DNA from: Perkinsus olseni
Taxonomy: Eukaryota; Perkinsozoa; Perkinsida; Perkinsidae
DNA: 64,000 nt
Direction of reading: 5' to 3'
Assembly: GCA_013115135.1 (NCBI GenBank)
Contig: JABANP010000111.1
Location: 62,001-126,000, forward strand
Position numbers and translations under genes: made by a program. Under the pieces are notes generated by a model that had not been told where the DNA came from, did no database searches, and was given only the letters and a program-made list of their open reading frames with translations. The first letter of the stretch is position 1, and every line of letters begins with the position of its first letter. Of the stretch, positions 47,472 through 58,479 are shown one piece after another.

Positions 47472-49382
47472 ATGACTTCGAAACTCCCCCTGTCGTTTGT
47501 GCGCCGTTGGGTCTGTGCCGTCCATAGGACCCTTCTACTCGTCGTCGTGTGTCTGCCTGATAACGCACTTGACTGGGGAGGTTTTTGACGGCAGGTATTT
47601 TTCCACCTTGACCTGGGTATTGGCGGCGCTGAGAATCTAGTAGTGTCTGCAGCGGAAGGGTTACAACGGTAATAGAGATGAGCGGACAGCGGGAAGGGAA
47701 AGGAAGGCTCTTCAGGTTGGGCCATGAGGTTGAGTTTTATACGTCACATCATGACCTACAACACTGTTTTCCAATCGACTAGGGATGGGACACTCAAAGT
47801 GACCGTAGCCGGAGACTGGCTGCCTCGTAAGTATCTTGAGTCTACCCGCGGAAGATACAGAACAGGTTGCATTAGGCACCATCTTTGGCCGCTTCACTGT
47901 CGTATGTGCCATTATGCGCATGGTCTACCTCTGTCTCTATGCCTTTGTCACCGGAGCGAGGTTCGACGTGGCAATCAACGACCAGGTGGTGTGCGCCGCC
48001 GAGAGTCGTGCTGTCATCAGCGTCGGCTCCTCTTAGGTTTCCTTCATAAATCCTCTACTCCGCCTCATAGCCCCTCGGGTTATATTTTACTGTCATTTTC
48101 CCCGACCAGCTGTTATGTGCCGACCGAACGCTGGCACTAAAGCGATTATACAGGTAGTCCTCACAGGCAGGTCATGAACCTTGGGAGACCCCCTTAACGC
48201 AATATACTTATCATACCAACTTTTTCCGCAATCAGCTCGCACCACTCGAGTGATTCGCTAGATGCACTGTATTGTGAAGGGACCGTCTCCTTGCCCGCAC
48301 TGCGAAGGATTCTTGAGACGCCTGGAGCAGAATCTTTGTATTCCATCAGTCGTCAGGATGTCGACCTCGGATCTGTGATGGGGTTCTCGGTAGATACCCC
48401 GTGGACCGCCTGGAAGAGGTCACCACGGGTATGGCCGACTGCATAGCTGTTAATAGCGAATTCACCAAGCGCACGACGAGAGAGACATTCCCATCATTGA
48501 AGGACAAGGAGCTTCGGGTAGTGAAGGGTGTGGGTTACAGTGATGGTGTATTCTGATGTCAGGTAATATACCCCCCGGTGGACCTCACGGCCACGGACGC
48601 CTTCCTGAGGGAGGGACCGCGCACTCCCCCGAAGGATGAGTTGGACCCGAGCGTTGCGGCAGATCTTGTTAAGAACGGCTTCTATGTATCTCTGAATAGG
48701 TAGTCGTGACTGTGAGTTGGGGGAAGTTTGGTATGGAGCAATTGACCAGATATGAGCGAAAGAAGAATATTGGCCTTGCTATAGCGGCTTACAAGCTTTT
48801 TCTGGAGTCCTCTGAAGCGGACGGGGTGAAGACACTTCCATATCTAGTGATTGCTGGTGGTTACGACTCTCGAGTTCGAGAAAACGTGGAACACTATAAC
48901 GAGCTCAAGGTAAACAGCCATCGTGCTGCTACTCAGTGTGATGCCTTATCCTTAGGAGATGGCCCAGGGGGTCAATCAGGAGGTCATCTTCCTCCGGTCG
49001 GTCTCGGATGGTGTCAGGCTGTGGCTCCTGCGGAATGCCTTAGCCACGCTGTACACTCCTAGTAGAGAGCACTTTGGCATCGTACCATGTGAAAGCATGG
49101 CGTTAGGTAATCACCGGGCAGACCTGTCTTGAATCTTCCATGCTCAACCTAAAGATACCTCAGGCACTCCCGTTATAGCGCCCGCGTAGTGGTGGACCTT
49201 TGGAGAGTATTTGTGATGGTAAAACTGGCAGACTGTGCTCCGAGGGCCCAGCGGAGGCCTACGAGTTCTGCCGAGCTATGAAGGAGTTCCAGCAAAGGGA
49301 TGTAGTAACTTCGCTATTCTGGGTGGATGAATTGATTCACGATATTATCGTGGTATTTTTCGTTGAGGATCTTCGAGTGTGA
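47472..49382 (+). CDS. ALG2: Alpha-1,3/1,6-mannosyltransferase ALG2
   Basis: GT4 glycosyltransferase adding the second and third mannoses to the dolichol-linked N-glycan precursor on the cytosolic ER face. Blocks in order: [121 protein letters not shown] and [16 protein letters not shown]. Several introns; 47827-47875 and 49107-49163 each contain a palindromic element. Three +1 sites are needed: ATC-G-ACT at 47777, CCC-C-GAC at 48103 and GCG-T-AGT at 49187. The start 47472 ([13 protein letters not shown]) requires an intron before VFFHLDLG and is tentative. The extreme 3' end is also uncertain. Confidence 0.88.
47827..47875 (+). other. ALG2 intron carrying palindromic element copy 3
   Basis: 49-nt GT-AG intron, phase 1 within the Arg codon of GDWLPR|TIFGRF. 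The 28-nt element at 47831-47858 begins 4 nt after the donor (GTAAGTATCTT) and its right arm runs into AGAACAG. Confidence 0.8.
47831..47858 (+). repeat. Palindromic 28-nt element, copy 3
   Basis: Arms GTATCTT and AAGATAC with a 14-nt spacer, followed by AGAACAGGTT. Relative to the gene, its orientation matches the copy in the Ser-rich gene at 63 kb and is opposite to those in RuvBL1 and the other ALG2 intron. Confidence 0.8.
49107..49163 (+). other. ALG2 intron carrying palindromic element copy 4
   Basis: 57-nt GT-AG intron, phase 1 in SMALG|TPVIAP. It resembles the RuvBL1 intron: both begin GTAAT, contain GACCTGTYTTGWATCTTYC and then TCAACCT, and end TCAG. Confidence 0.82.
49131..49158 (+). 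repeat. Palindromic 28-nt element, copy 4
   Basis: Arms GAATCTT and AAGATAC (6 of 7 pairs), spacer 14 nt, preceded by GACCTGTCTT. Confidence 0.78.
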
Positions 49383-49827
49383 TGTGGCTTTTCGACTGCC
49401 ATTCTTGTGATAGTTTTTTCGACGGCTCGAGTGGATTTTCGCGTATTGATTATTGACAAAAAGCAAGAATCGCTCGATCAAATACAGCCAGCCAGCCTGA
49501 CCCATCGCTCCGCCGCAGAGTGCTCACCGCCGGGTATGTCTCGGAGTTGCGCAATGTTGATCTGAGCACCGAAGGGCATGAATACAATATAGCCTTAGAG
49601 CATAATACAGAGTTGGCGATCTGTCAGGGTTGATTTTTAAAATTTTGGTTGCATATTCTCGGCGATTGAGGAATCTCGATGAGTAGGGTTCCTAAGAGCG
49701 ACCAATGTGTTCTACTCGAAGAACTCTACTGTATTAATAGATCGTAGAGTTTATAGTACATGATGATGGTGACCATACCTAAGCACCACTGTTGCACAGC
49801 GCTACCCATTACAGTCATATGTGGCAT

Positions 49828-49864
49828 CAGGTATACACGTGAAATCACTACACGTGTATACCTG
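49828..49864. repeat. Perfect 14-bp inverted repeat with 9-nt loop
   Basis: Arms CAGGTATACACGTG and CACGTGTATACCTG flank the loop AAATCACTA. Each arm contains the palindromes GTATAC and CACGTG. It lies in the ~940-bp region between ALG2 and delta-COP copy 1 in which I see no gene. It could be a dimeric transcription-factor site or a hairpin. Confidence 0.85.
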
Positions 49865-50326
49865 TGCAGCACTGCAGTAGTATTGAGGCTAAACACCATA
49901 TTGATGATGTATCGCTAGAGTCGCATACTCAGCGAGGCCAGTACTTGGGAGTGTTGTCAGGCCAACAGAGAGAAGGTCTGTGAGGATTGGGTTCGACAGA
50001 AATTTGGCCTGGAGCATTTCGCTCAGGAGCTTGATAAGGTAGGCCGACTGCTGGCAGTGGCAGCATCAACGTCACATCGTTATCGCAACAGATGGTCCGC
50101 GGCGATCCAGCCTCTCCTCAAGCTTCACTTCAACCCGTTACGAAGTCGAGTGACAAGAAAACTCGAGGGACGAAAAACGCGAAGCGAAGCAGCGGGTATC
50201 CGAGGCGTCGATGAAATGCTGTGTGATTTTCTGAACCTCATTCGACTTGCGTTCAGTGCACCCAGTGTGAGGAGCATGTGACTGCTGGCAGCAGTTTTCA
50301 AAGTCGTATCTTTTCACAAGAGCGTT

Positions 50327-51220
50327 ATGGTGGTACTTTCGGCAGCCATCGTGTCCGACCAGAAGGTCTTATTGGCCCGCCAGTTTGTCGATGTCTCGAG
50401 GTTGAGGATAGAAGGTGGATACGTGAGGGAGGGCCTGTCGGAGACCTCGATCGTCCAGGTCTACTGGGAGCGTTTATAAAACTGGTCGAATCACAGAAGT
50501 CCGACCACACCTACATCGAGACGGAGAATATCCGTTATGTCTACCAACCGATGGAGCAGCTTTACTTGGTCAGCCCCTCCCGGCCTACCATCCCTACCGA
50601 ATGCCGCTCATCCTCAGGTGCTACTGACTAGCAGGGAGTCCAACATCCTGCAAGACTTGGATACGCTGAAGCTCCTCACTATTGTGCGTGCTGCTGCAGT
50701 GACGGCTGCTTCGGGCTTTGGGTTGAGCTGCTGCTGGTCGTCAGGTTGTCCCTGAGGTCGTTAAGAACACCATCAGTGAGGAGACGGTGCTGGACAGTGC
50801 ATTCGACCTGGTCTTCGCCTTTGATGAAGTTATCACTTTTGGGTGAGGTCGTCGTGGAGGGTCCGCCGGGTTGTGAGCAGATTGTGCCAGTTACCGAGAG
50901 GCTGTGACTCTATCGCAAATAAAGACCTATACCGAGATGGACTCCCACGAGGAGAGGTTGGCTCAGATGATCGAGCAAAGCAAAGTAATGCCGGATGGAG
51001 TGTGGTAGTGAAGGGAGGTTATTATCATCAGATGAATGAAGCCAAAGAGGTGGCCAAGAAGAAGCAGCTGGAGCTGGCCAGGCAGAGGGCGTTGCTCGCC
51101 AAGGGTAGTCAGGGTCCGCTGGGTGACGGTGGTCTAGTGTCGTTGTTGGTCAGAGGAGAGGCTCCGCAGCCGTATGATGCCTTCTGTTGGCGATGGCTCC
51201 CCGACAGGCTTTGGCAGTGA
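50327..51220 (+). CDS. ARCN1: Coatomer delta-subunit-like protein, copy 1 (longin half)
   Basis: N-terminal part of delta-COP, a COPI subunit for Golgi-to-ER vesicles. The ATG at 50327 gives [20 protein letters not shown] then VSRLRIEG. After a short intron: [94 protein letters not shown] and [19 protein letters not shown]. Five introns, all GT-AG. After this helical arm the frame enters Gly/Ser/Pro-rich sequence and stops at 51220. The C-terminal mu-homology domain is not visible anywhere in the window. The exact 3' end is uncertain. A near-copy follows 1.5 kb downstream. Confidence 0.83.
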
Positions 51221-51832
51221 CGCGGTAGTAGGCCCCTATGGAGACGATAGGAGCCCTCCAGCTGCTGCGCCAAGCGACAGATTTCAAGGTCACGCTGAGG
51301 CCCTCAGAGGACGCTGGGGACGTGTGTGTTAGGTGGGGGCTTCACGAGTGCTGCCGAAGTCCATCCGGCAGCTGCCTCGGACGATCGATATGAAGCAGCC
51401 TTTCCTATGGGAGGCGGGCCTAAGAAGTAGTACCATCCCTCCTAGCATGAGACAGCTAGTCGGAGGTCCTTCTCTTCAGGGGACTGGTCCTTGGCCGCAA
51501 GAGAGGACAGCAGCCTGGGCCCAACTGTAAGTAGTACCCGAGTGTTGGTATACAGCGTTCGTCGTCAGCTATCCCCCCTACACTCGGTGAGATGATGGCG
51601 ATGAATGCTCAGCCCTCTGACCAAGGCCTCGAGTGAGACCATGCCGACTCATGAATGCTCGGGTTATCTGCTGTTCAGCGTCGTCGTAGTGCTCAGCATC
51701 ATTGTATCCTTATCATAGTAGTAGTAGCCTACTATTTTTCACTGGAGCCCGGCGGTGGTGTTGATGCTGGTGGTGATGCGAGGATGATGATCGTCAGTTC
51801 CTCGTTTTTTCTTCCACGACTGGTTCTTATTT

Positions 51833-52977
51833 ATGGTGGTTTTATCAGCAGCAGTAGTGTCAAAGCAAAGACACTCCTTGCTAGGCAGTTCGTCGACATC
51901 CCCAGGCTCAGAATTGAAGGTAGAAATTTGCGATTCGTGAATCGCTTCGCTCCGCCTCAGTATTGATCGTCCAGGTCTACTGGGAGCGTTTATAAAACTG
52001 GTCGAATCGCAGAAGTCCGACCACACCTACATCGAGACGGAGAATATTCGTTATGTCTACCAACCGATGGAGCAGCTATACTTGGTCAGCCCCTACCGGC
52101 CTACCATCCCTACCGAATGCCGCTCATCCTCAGGTGCTCATCACGACGAGGCAGTCTAACATACTCGAGGACCTCGACACTCTCAAGCTCTTTACTAACG
52201 TAGGGGATCAGGGGTCTGTTGCTGGGCTAAGCTGCTGTGCTCAGGTCGTGCAAGATGTGGTAAAGACGTCTGTTACGGAAGATGCGGTATTGGATAATGT
52301 CTTCGATCTTGTTTTTGCATTTGACGAAGTGGTCAGCTTTGGGTAGGCTCCCTTGCAGGTCGCTTGCTGCTGCCTACCGTCGCTTGCACTAGATACCGCG
52401 AGGCTGTGACTCTATCGCAAATAAAGACCTATACCGAGATGGACTCCCACGAGGAGAGGTTGGCTCAGATGATCGAGCAAAGCAAAGTAATGCCTTGATG
52501 GAGTGTGGTAGTGAAGGGAGGTTATCATCATCAGATGAATGAAGCCAAGGAGGTGGCCAAGAAGAAGCAGCTGGAGCTGGCACGACTGCGAGCCCAGCAG
52601 GCTAAAGGTAGCAGCCCCAGCCCTCCTCGTAGTGACCTCTCCCCCCTCAGAAGCAAGGCTCCGCAGCAGTCGACAGGGCTACTCCACCGTCGACTCCTTG
52701 GGCGGTGTTCCGAGTGGTTTTGGCAACGACTCCGCCGCGGCCTCCCCAGATGACTTCTCCAGCGCTGGCGGTGATGATCTCAGCGTGCCGGCCTCGTCGT
52801 CTCGGTCGACCCAACAGCAGCAGCAGTTCCAGGGTGAGCAGCCCTCGGGTCCCTCATCCTCCTAGACCCCTCCCTGCAGGTGGCGGCTTCACTACATCAG
52901 CGGCGTCCGAGAGCTCCCAGAATGAGTATTATCAACAACAGCAGTCGATCATGTCCAGTGGGGCTCCTAAGAAGTAA
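51833..52977 (+). CDS. Coatomer delta-subunit-like protein, copy 2 (frame broken in exon 1)
   Basis: Tandem copy of the gene at 50327 with the same intron positions. The ATG at 51833 gives [11 protein letters not shown], but [17 protein letters not shown] is reached only if one base is missing near 51861-51870 (paralog comparison: deletion of one base, the opposite sign to the +1 sites). The exon with [20 protein letters not shown] and the following intron are almost identical to copy 1. Later parts differ more ([35 protein letters not shown]). The tail is Ser/Gln-rich ([24 protein letters not shown]) with no mu-homology domain. It may be a decaying duplicate or be spliced differently. Confidence 0.6.
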
Positions 52978-53317
52978 TTATCTCTACACAATTCGCCTTA
53001 TACATCACCCGTTCCCTTTCAGGGGTCTGGTCCTAGGCAGGAAGAGACACCAACAAGCTGCAGGTGAGTACTATCAGCAGCCTCCTATGGCCGACTGATG
53101 AGCCTCGTCTCGCAGGTCAACAGCAACAATTCACTGCAATGGCGATGAATGACGAGCCTGACAACGCGGCGACCATGGACGGTCGGGAGTAGGTCGAGTC
53201 GCGGGGATGATGATTAACACCAGTGTTGTTATCGTCTGATTGTGGTCACATTTCTACTGAGTGTAGTCTTTAGTCGTCAATAGGTGTAAGAGATGCGGCC
53301 CTGTGGGTAGGGTTGTG

Positions 53318-56100
53318 ATGAGGTATATTCCCTTGCTTCTCCTCCTGCTAGTGGTCGTAGTAGCAGCGAACTACATAGAGGACACGACCTCCTGTTCCCA
53401 CACAGCCGATGGTATTGATTGGCCCCAGGCCATGAGGGACCTCAGAGCCCACTGTTCGGACAAGGTGGTCACTGGAAGGGGAGATCCCCTGCTAGACGAC
53501 ACCCATCACAGGTTGCCTCTCCTGCACAACGGTCTCTCTCATTGGAGTCCTATCCCTACCACTGCACCCTCGAAGGTGTGGCTCTGGCGGTGTCTTTGAT
53601 GGAGGGCATCCTACCCGATAGAACTCATCAACTCCCTCATTGCTTCAATGCTGTTGTCACTGCTGGTGGCATAGTAAGTACTACCATCCCTCTCCTGGCC
53701 CACCGCCCGAGGTAGATACTTGCGCACTGGAAGCTGGCTACGACAGCTCTCAACTGCCGTATTCCTATGGGGACACTCCGCGCCCTCGTGAGAGAGGCAC
53801 TTCAGCACAGGTGCCCCCGTGCTGCTCAGCTCGGCATGACTCCATTCAACAGTTATTTACTGGACGCCAGCCATTGGCCTATGCTGGCTGTCTACGCCCA
53901 CGCTATTCTCGAGGAGGTTGAGGGCAGTCCTGAAGGCTTCGACTTCCGTCCGCCACGCGGCGATTCTCCACGAGGACATCCGTTTGAGGACGTCACCTTC
54001 CTAGTGCCATCAGAGAACGGATGCCCTCACTGGAGGTACTCCCTGTCATCGCAGAGATGCTGATAGTTACTCAGTTACTCCTGGCGATAGCGGAGAAGTT
54101 CCCTGAGGTGGCTGTCCTCCTCCAGGGAGGGGTGAGGACAGCCCTCACTGCAGGGAGAGCGAAAGGATCATTGACCAGCGGAGGGGCTGGAGAGTCTTGC
54201 ATGGATACGCTGGCGAACCCCTCGGCAGAGTAATGGTCGCCCATACGCCCTTATGGAGCCAGTGAATCTGGTATATAGTTCACAAGTTCATGAGTCGGAC
54301 CCGAACTCCTCACCACTATGAGGAGCATGACCGCATTGACCCGTGAAAAGCCGCCTTCAACCTCAGATACTCAATATCTTCATAAGAACGGGAATGATTG
54401 ATACCCATTTCGTCTTTGTCCTGGCGGGATCTATGATACCCCAGTCCAGAGAGTCCCTAGGCCTCATGATCGACGTACCTATCCCAGCGACAGTAGAGGG
54501 TTACCATCGAGTTCCCAGGTCCTGTCCAACACAAGGGTGGGCTTCGTTGGTGGCCCGTCTATTGATGAGGGTATCGTCTACGTCGACTACACCTATCGGC
54601 TGGTTACTCATCATTGGAGCATCAACTTCGACCCGACCTACCATTGGAGCTTCCAACCCCTTCCGGACGGTAGAAGGCCGGCTGCCGTCACCAGCAGCCA
54701 GCAGGCAGGTTCTGTCCAACCCCCGTGTAAACTGGCCGACACGACCTCGCCGAGCTTCCTCACGTCCCTTCAAGTGCTTCAAGCCTCGTAAGGAGGTTGA
54801 GCAGCAGCTAACAGTTATTGGCCCCGTCGACAGTCACTACTTCCACCCGGCCCTCAACGGCGAGTGGGCCATATTAGACTTTATGCTGCACATGAGGGAT
54901 CTCAAGGTTTGGGGGCCCAACCACAGCAGACGGCCACTCGGATTCGCTACGTTAATACCGGCATCGCGACCATCACCACAGAGTCGAACTGCTGCCCAGG
55001 TGCTCCAGCGCTTACATGGCAGACATCCCCACAGGGGAGTTCGACCATGTCCGGCCTCATCTATGGGGACGTAAAGATTTCCAGCAGAGGTGGTGGCTGA
55101 TGATCGATTGAGCCCCTCTGTATCGGGTCCTCCTCAGTGCCGAGGTCCCAGTCGTACTACTTCGGTCCGCCTCGGCAAGGGTACTTCGACGGAGTTGAAG
55201 GAGCGTCGTTCAACCTGACGACTACACCCTACCTGCAGGGGCAGCTGTTCATGCGTCACAACGATCTCAAGATGTGGATAATAGATGCAGCCAACACAGC
55301 GACCGGCAGCAGCAGCAAGCCCAGCAGGTTCCACACCGTCGATGGACGCTCCATCAACTTCGGGTGCACCATTCAATCAACCAACTGCGACATGACCTGG
55401 ATGTGGGTCGGGCCTATCCTCTCCTTCTCGAGTCACCACCAGCAGGTACAAGGGTTTCTCTATTCCCCCATGCTGCCAACGGACCCTTCGTAGACTCATG
55501 GACTACACCCATGACCTCTTCGCCCGCCTCGGTTTCCGGTACTCTTTGCTGCGGCTCATTCTGTCACCAGCTCCTCACTCGAAGGTACATGATAACAGAT
55601 GGCGCTCTTCTCGGGTCGTTGAAGTTCGGAAAACTGCTGGACTGGGACGGGGACATCGATCTGCACATCCACACGGAAGTGAGGGCCAACTCCTGCATGG
55701 TATCATCCATACCACACGCTCAGGACTTCATGCGCATTGAGACGGAAGTGCTGCCAGTAGTCCTCCGAGACGGTTACTACCTTCGGAAAGCACGAAAACG
55801 GGCGTGTAGGGTAACTACGGGCGTCGCCGTCGATAGCCCCTCAGTCCTGGATACTGCAAGCTAATGACCATAACCACCTCTACATTGAATACAATATGAG
55901 AGAGGAGCCCTTCGACGACTCATGGCGAGTCCCCATCGATAACCGCCTTTACCGCACCTTGCGGAATCCCGAGGTCGGAGGCGTCTACAGGAGTGAAGGT
56001 ATCCCAGGGTTGATAGGTTAGGTAAACCTCACGGCTTGGTACGGACCGCTCTTCTATCGCAATGGGTTGAGGAGTGTATTCTTCGGCCGAGTGGAGGACT
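53318..56100 (+). CDS. LicD/fukutin-like membrane protein
   Basis: The ATG at 53318 opens a signal anchor ([18 protein letters not shown]), so the product is type II or secretory. Several exons follow with blocks such as [39 protein letters not shown] and [15 protein letters not shown]. The diagnostic part is [20 protein letters not shown] followed by DIDLHIHTE, matching the LicD/fukutin nucleotidyltransferase-fold motif with its Asp pair. Near the end NNHLYIEY-type residues and [16 protein letters not shown] resemble the C-terminal part of the domain. LicD proteins transfer phospho-alditols or phosphocholine to glycans; the donor and acceptor here are unknown. Exon joins and the 3' end are approximate. 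Confidence 0.5.
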
Positions 56101-56737
56101 CTGACAACGAGATGCTGTGCAGCATTCCAGGTGGGCCCCCCATGGCCATCAACAGAAGGCAGCAGCCTCGTGCAGGACATCACAACTGTGTGGATGACTT
56201 CCCTCGTGGGGAGGACTGCCGAGCTGCTGGAGTATGCTGAGGACACTTCTACTACTCCTAGCACTGTTACGCCCCGTTTCAATCGTCGTTCATACGGTAT
56301 GTTATGGGTTAGTCGGTATACTTGGACGGGTAGCTGCTGCAAGGCACGGACCTAGGCGAGGTCTATCCCCTCAGGCATAGAGGATATCATCACCGAGCGA
56401 GTTGCAAGGGTGCGAAGAGAATAACACTGATAACCATCATCATCGTAGCCACGAAGTATTTACGACTGGAATAGCAGTAAAGTCAGTAGCCTGGCTAATA
56501 GTTGTCAGCAGTTTGGTAGTCGACAACAGGGGTATCAACGACAGTGGTAAATCTCCTCTCTCCCCGGCGGCTATCTCCTGGTCCACTACAGTTAACGACA
56601 ACACAACCGCCGCATTGGAATTTTCACGTATTGTTGTTGTTAAGCATTGAGCGTTCGAATCTTCTGGTAATGTACGGCCAGGCAGGAACGGACATACTTC
56701 TCAAACGCCTAAGGGTAGACGATGGCACTGAAGATCG

Positions 56738-57686
56738 CTACACGAGACAACCGACCTTCACTGCGGCCACTCCTGTGGGGGCTAACGCATCATCGCCACC
56801 ATCCTCCTTCGCCGTCCCCACGGCGACGTCCTCAACTAGCATGACCACGTCTTGAGAGTGTATGTCGATAACGATGGTGTCATTGAAGACGGAAGACTGA
56901 AGTGACGAGAATGACCGACGCAACAGCTACACTTGGCTACTACCTCCTCTTCGGATCGATCGGGGTCCACTAGGAGCTGTGTAGCACCGCGCTGGTAGCG
57001 TTTGCTCAAAGCTGCCGCGAAGACTGTGCCTGCATTCCACCGATAAAGCGTGTACAATAGACGATGGTGAATAATACCTCTGAGGGGAATCGAACCTGCG
57101 TCCAACATGGCGAGAATTGCCGCGTTGAGGATCGTAGAGAGCAGCGAGCCGTCATCGTTCAACACTTCGACCTGAGCGGCACCTTCAAGCTCATCAATGG
57201 TCGCCATGGAAAGCTACCGCTATGGTTATCATAGTGTTGCCCGGGCAGTAGATGGGTGTCTATGATGGTGTTGATGAACTTGGCGAGTTGATACTCAACG
57301 CTCTTGTCCTCGGCAGTCGGCATGCCAGAGGCCCTCCGTACTGACACGTCCAGAGGGTAACCAGGGGTGCTCACTCCCAAAGGGAATCTGCCCGCGTAAT
57401 GGTGCACCGGAAACTACTCGAGCTTACTACCGATTCTCAACAGGTCCGTTGATCCCCACTAAAACCTCAGTATCGCCAAAGCCCAGCCGGGCGCTGCCGT
57501 CCTTGTGGGGAAGCAGCCCCAGCTCAAGCGTAGGGGGCCGCAGCATTGCACCTGAGGACTTCGTCAGGAGGCGTCCTTGCCCAGTATCTCACATTTCCGC
57601 CCATCCACCCGGTCTTGATGATAGATGAACTCTGGTGCTGCTGCCTCGGCTTCGTTGGGATTGGCTGTAGCCATCGTCGAGGACAT
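56738..57686 (-). CDS. EXOSC5: Exosome RNase PH-like subunit (RRP46/EXOSC5 type)
   Basis: Ring subunit of the RNA exosome. The ATG at 57686 gives MSSTMATANPNEAEAAAPEF then RVDGRKC, joined by an intron to AMLRPPTLELGLLPHKDGSA with RLGFGDTEVLVGINGP (family CELGLLNRADGSARFSQGDT and VYGPAE). Later exons: YQLAKFINTIIDTHLLPGQH and VEVLNDDGSLLSTILNAAIL followed by AMLDAG, the RNase PH signature, then FAAALS and LLVDPDRSEEE. Residues for phosphorolysis are not obvious, as in eukaryotic exosome rings. The join between the second and third exons would need a very short (28-nt) intron. The last exon (SSVFNDTIVIDIHSQDVVML) is placed by frame only. Confidence 0.72.
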
Positions 57687-57930
57687 AACGGAAGCACCTC
57701 CTCTGCATTCGAACGGAGCTGATGCGTAGCACTTGTGAACCCAACAGGCTGCTATTCACGCTGAAACTCGAGGCTCTATACCCTCTACTCGGAAGCTTTT
57801 AAAACTGCATCATGACCGCGCGCCATGAAATCACATATTGGCTGGTCGGTGTCTACTGGGTCCCCACTACGGCACTTCCTGTAGCTAAAGTAAAGCCATC
57901 CCAGCGGGCCACCAGGGCCGTGGCCTTCCC

Positions 57931-58326
57931 CTACATTTTCTGTAGCTCGTCATAGCCTCCTACATGCCGTCCCTTAATGTAGATGTTGGGCACCGTCCTC
58001 ATGCCGGTCTTATTGATGAGATCCCTCGCGAGCAGTGGTGAGCTGACTGACGACTAAGGAGCCCCCATGTAGCTGTAACCTACTCATGGAGACTGTAGAA
58101 GTTACAGCGGACCATGAGGTCCTCTGTGAGGAACCTCTTCGCCTTAATACACCAGCCGCATGCCGGCGTCGAAAATATAACGCAATCCCGGGCTGTGATG
58201 ACCTGACACGAACCTGTGGATCGAGCCTCGATCATCGAGGGGAGGGCAACGCCACGCTACCTCATCCAAGCTGGCGCCTTTCAAGGCCTTCATCTCATCG
58301 TCTGTGTCGGACGGGAAGAGGGACAT
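57931..58326 (-). CDS. GLRX: Glutaredoxin
   Basis: Small thiol-disulfide oxidoreductase. The ATG at 58326 gives MSLFPSDTDDEMKALKGASL; after an intron comes VITARDCVIFSTPACGWCIK with active site CGWC in place of the usual CPYC. The last exon has LLARDLINKTGMRTVPNIYI then KGRHVGGYDELQKM, with the cis-Pro (TVP) and the GG glutathione-binding pair; stop TAG at 57931. The exact middle intron is inferred. CGWC keeps both cysteines, so dithiol or monothiol chemistry is possible. An in-frame upstream ATG at 58371 is an alternative start. Confidence 0.78.
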
Positions 58327-58479
58327 TCTTGAAGGGCGCCTTGACGCCTCGACGCCTGCTTCTCCCGGCAACGCAAGGCTGTTGCTGATGTATCCGAGAA
58401 ACGGAATATCCCCTTATAATCGTGTGTTAGTATACTGGCCGTCCCGGAGGAGCATAAAATGATGATAATCAATGGTTGT

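Noticed and set aside
47836..48036. ERG28-like membrane protein
   Set aside because: Once introns are placed, the segment is the N-terminal region of ALG2 (GDWLPR ... FDVAINDQ) and continues into IFYCHFP.
57085..57105. tRNA-like GGTTCGATTCCC on the minus strand
   Set aside because: It lies in the coding sequence of the exosome subunit (LDAG...IPLRG) and is a coincidence.
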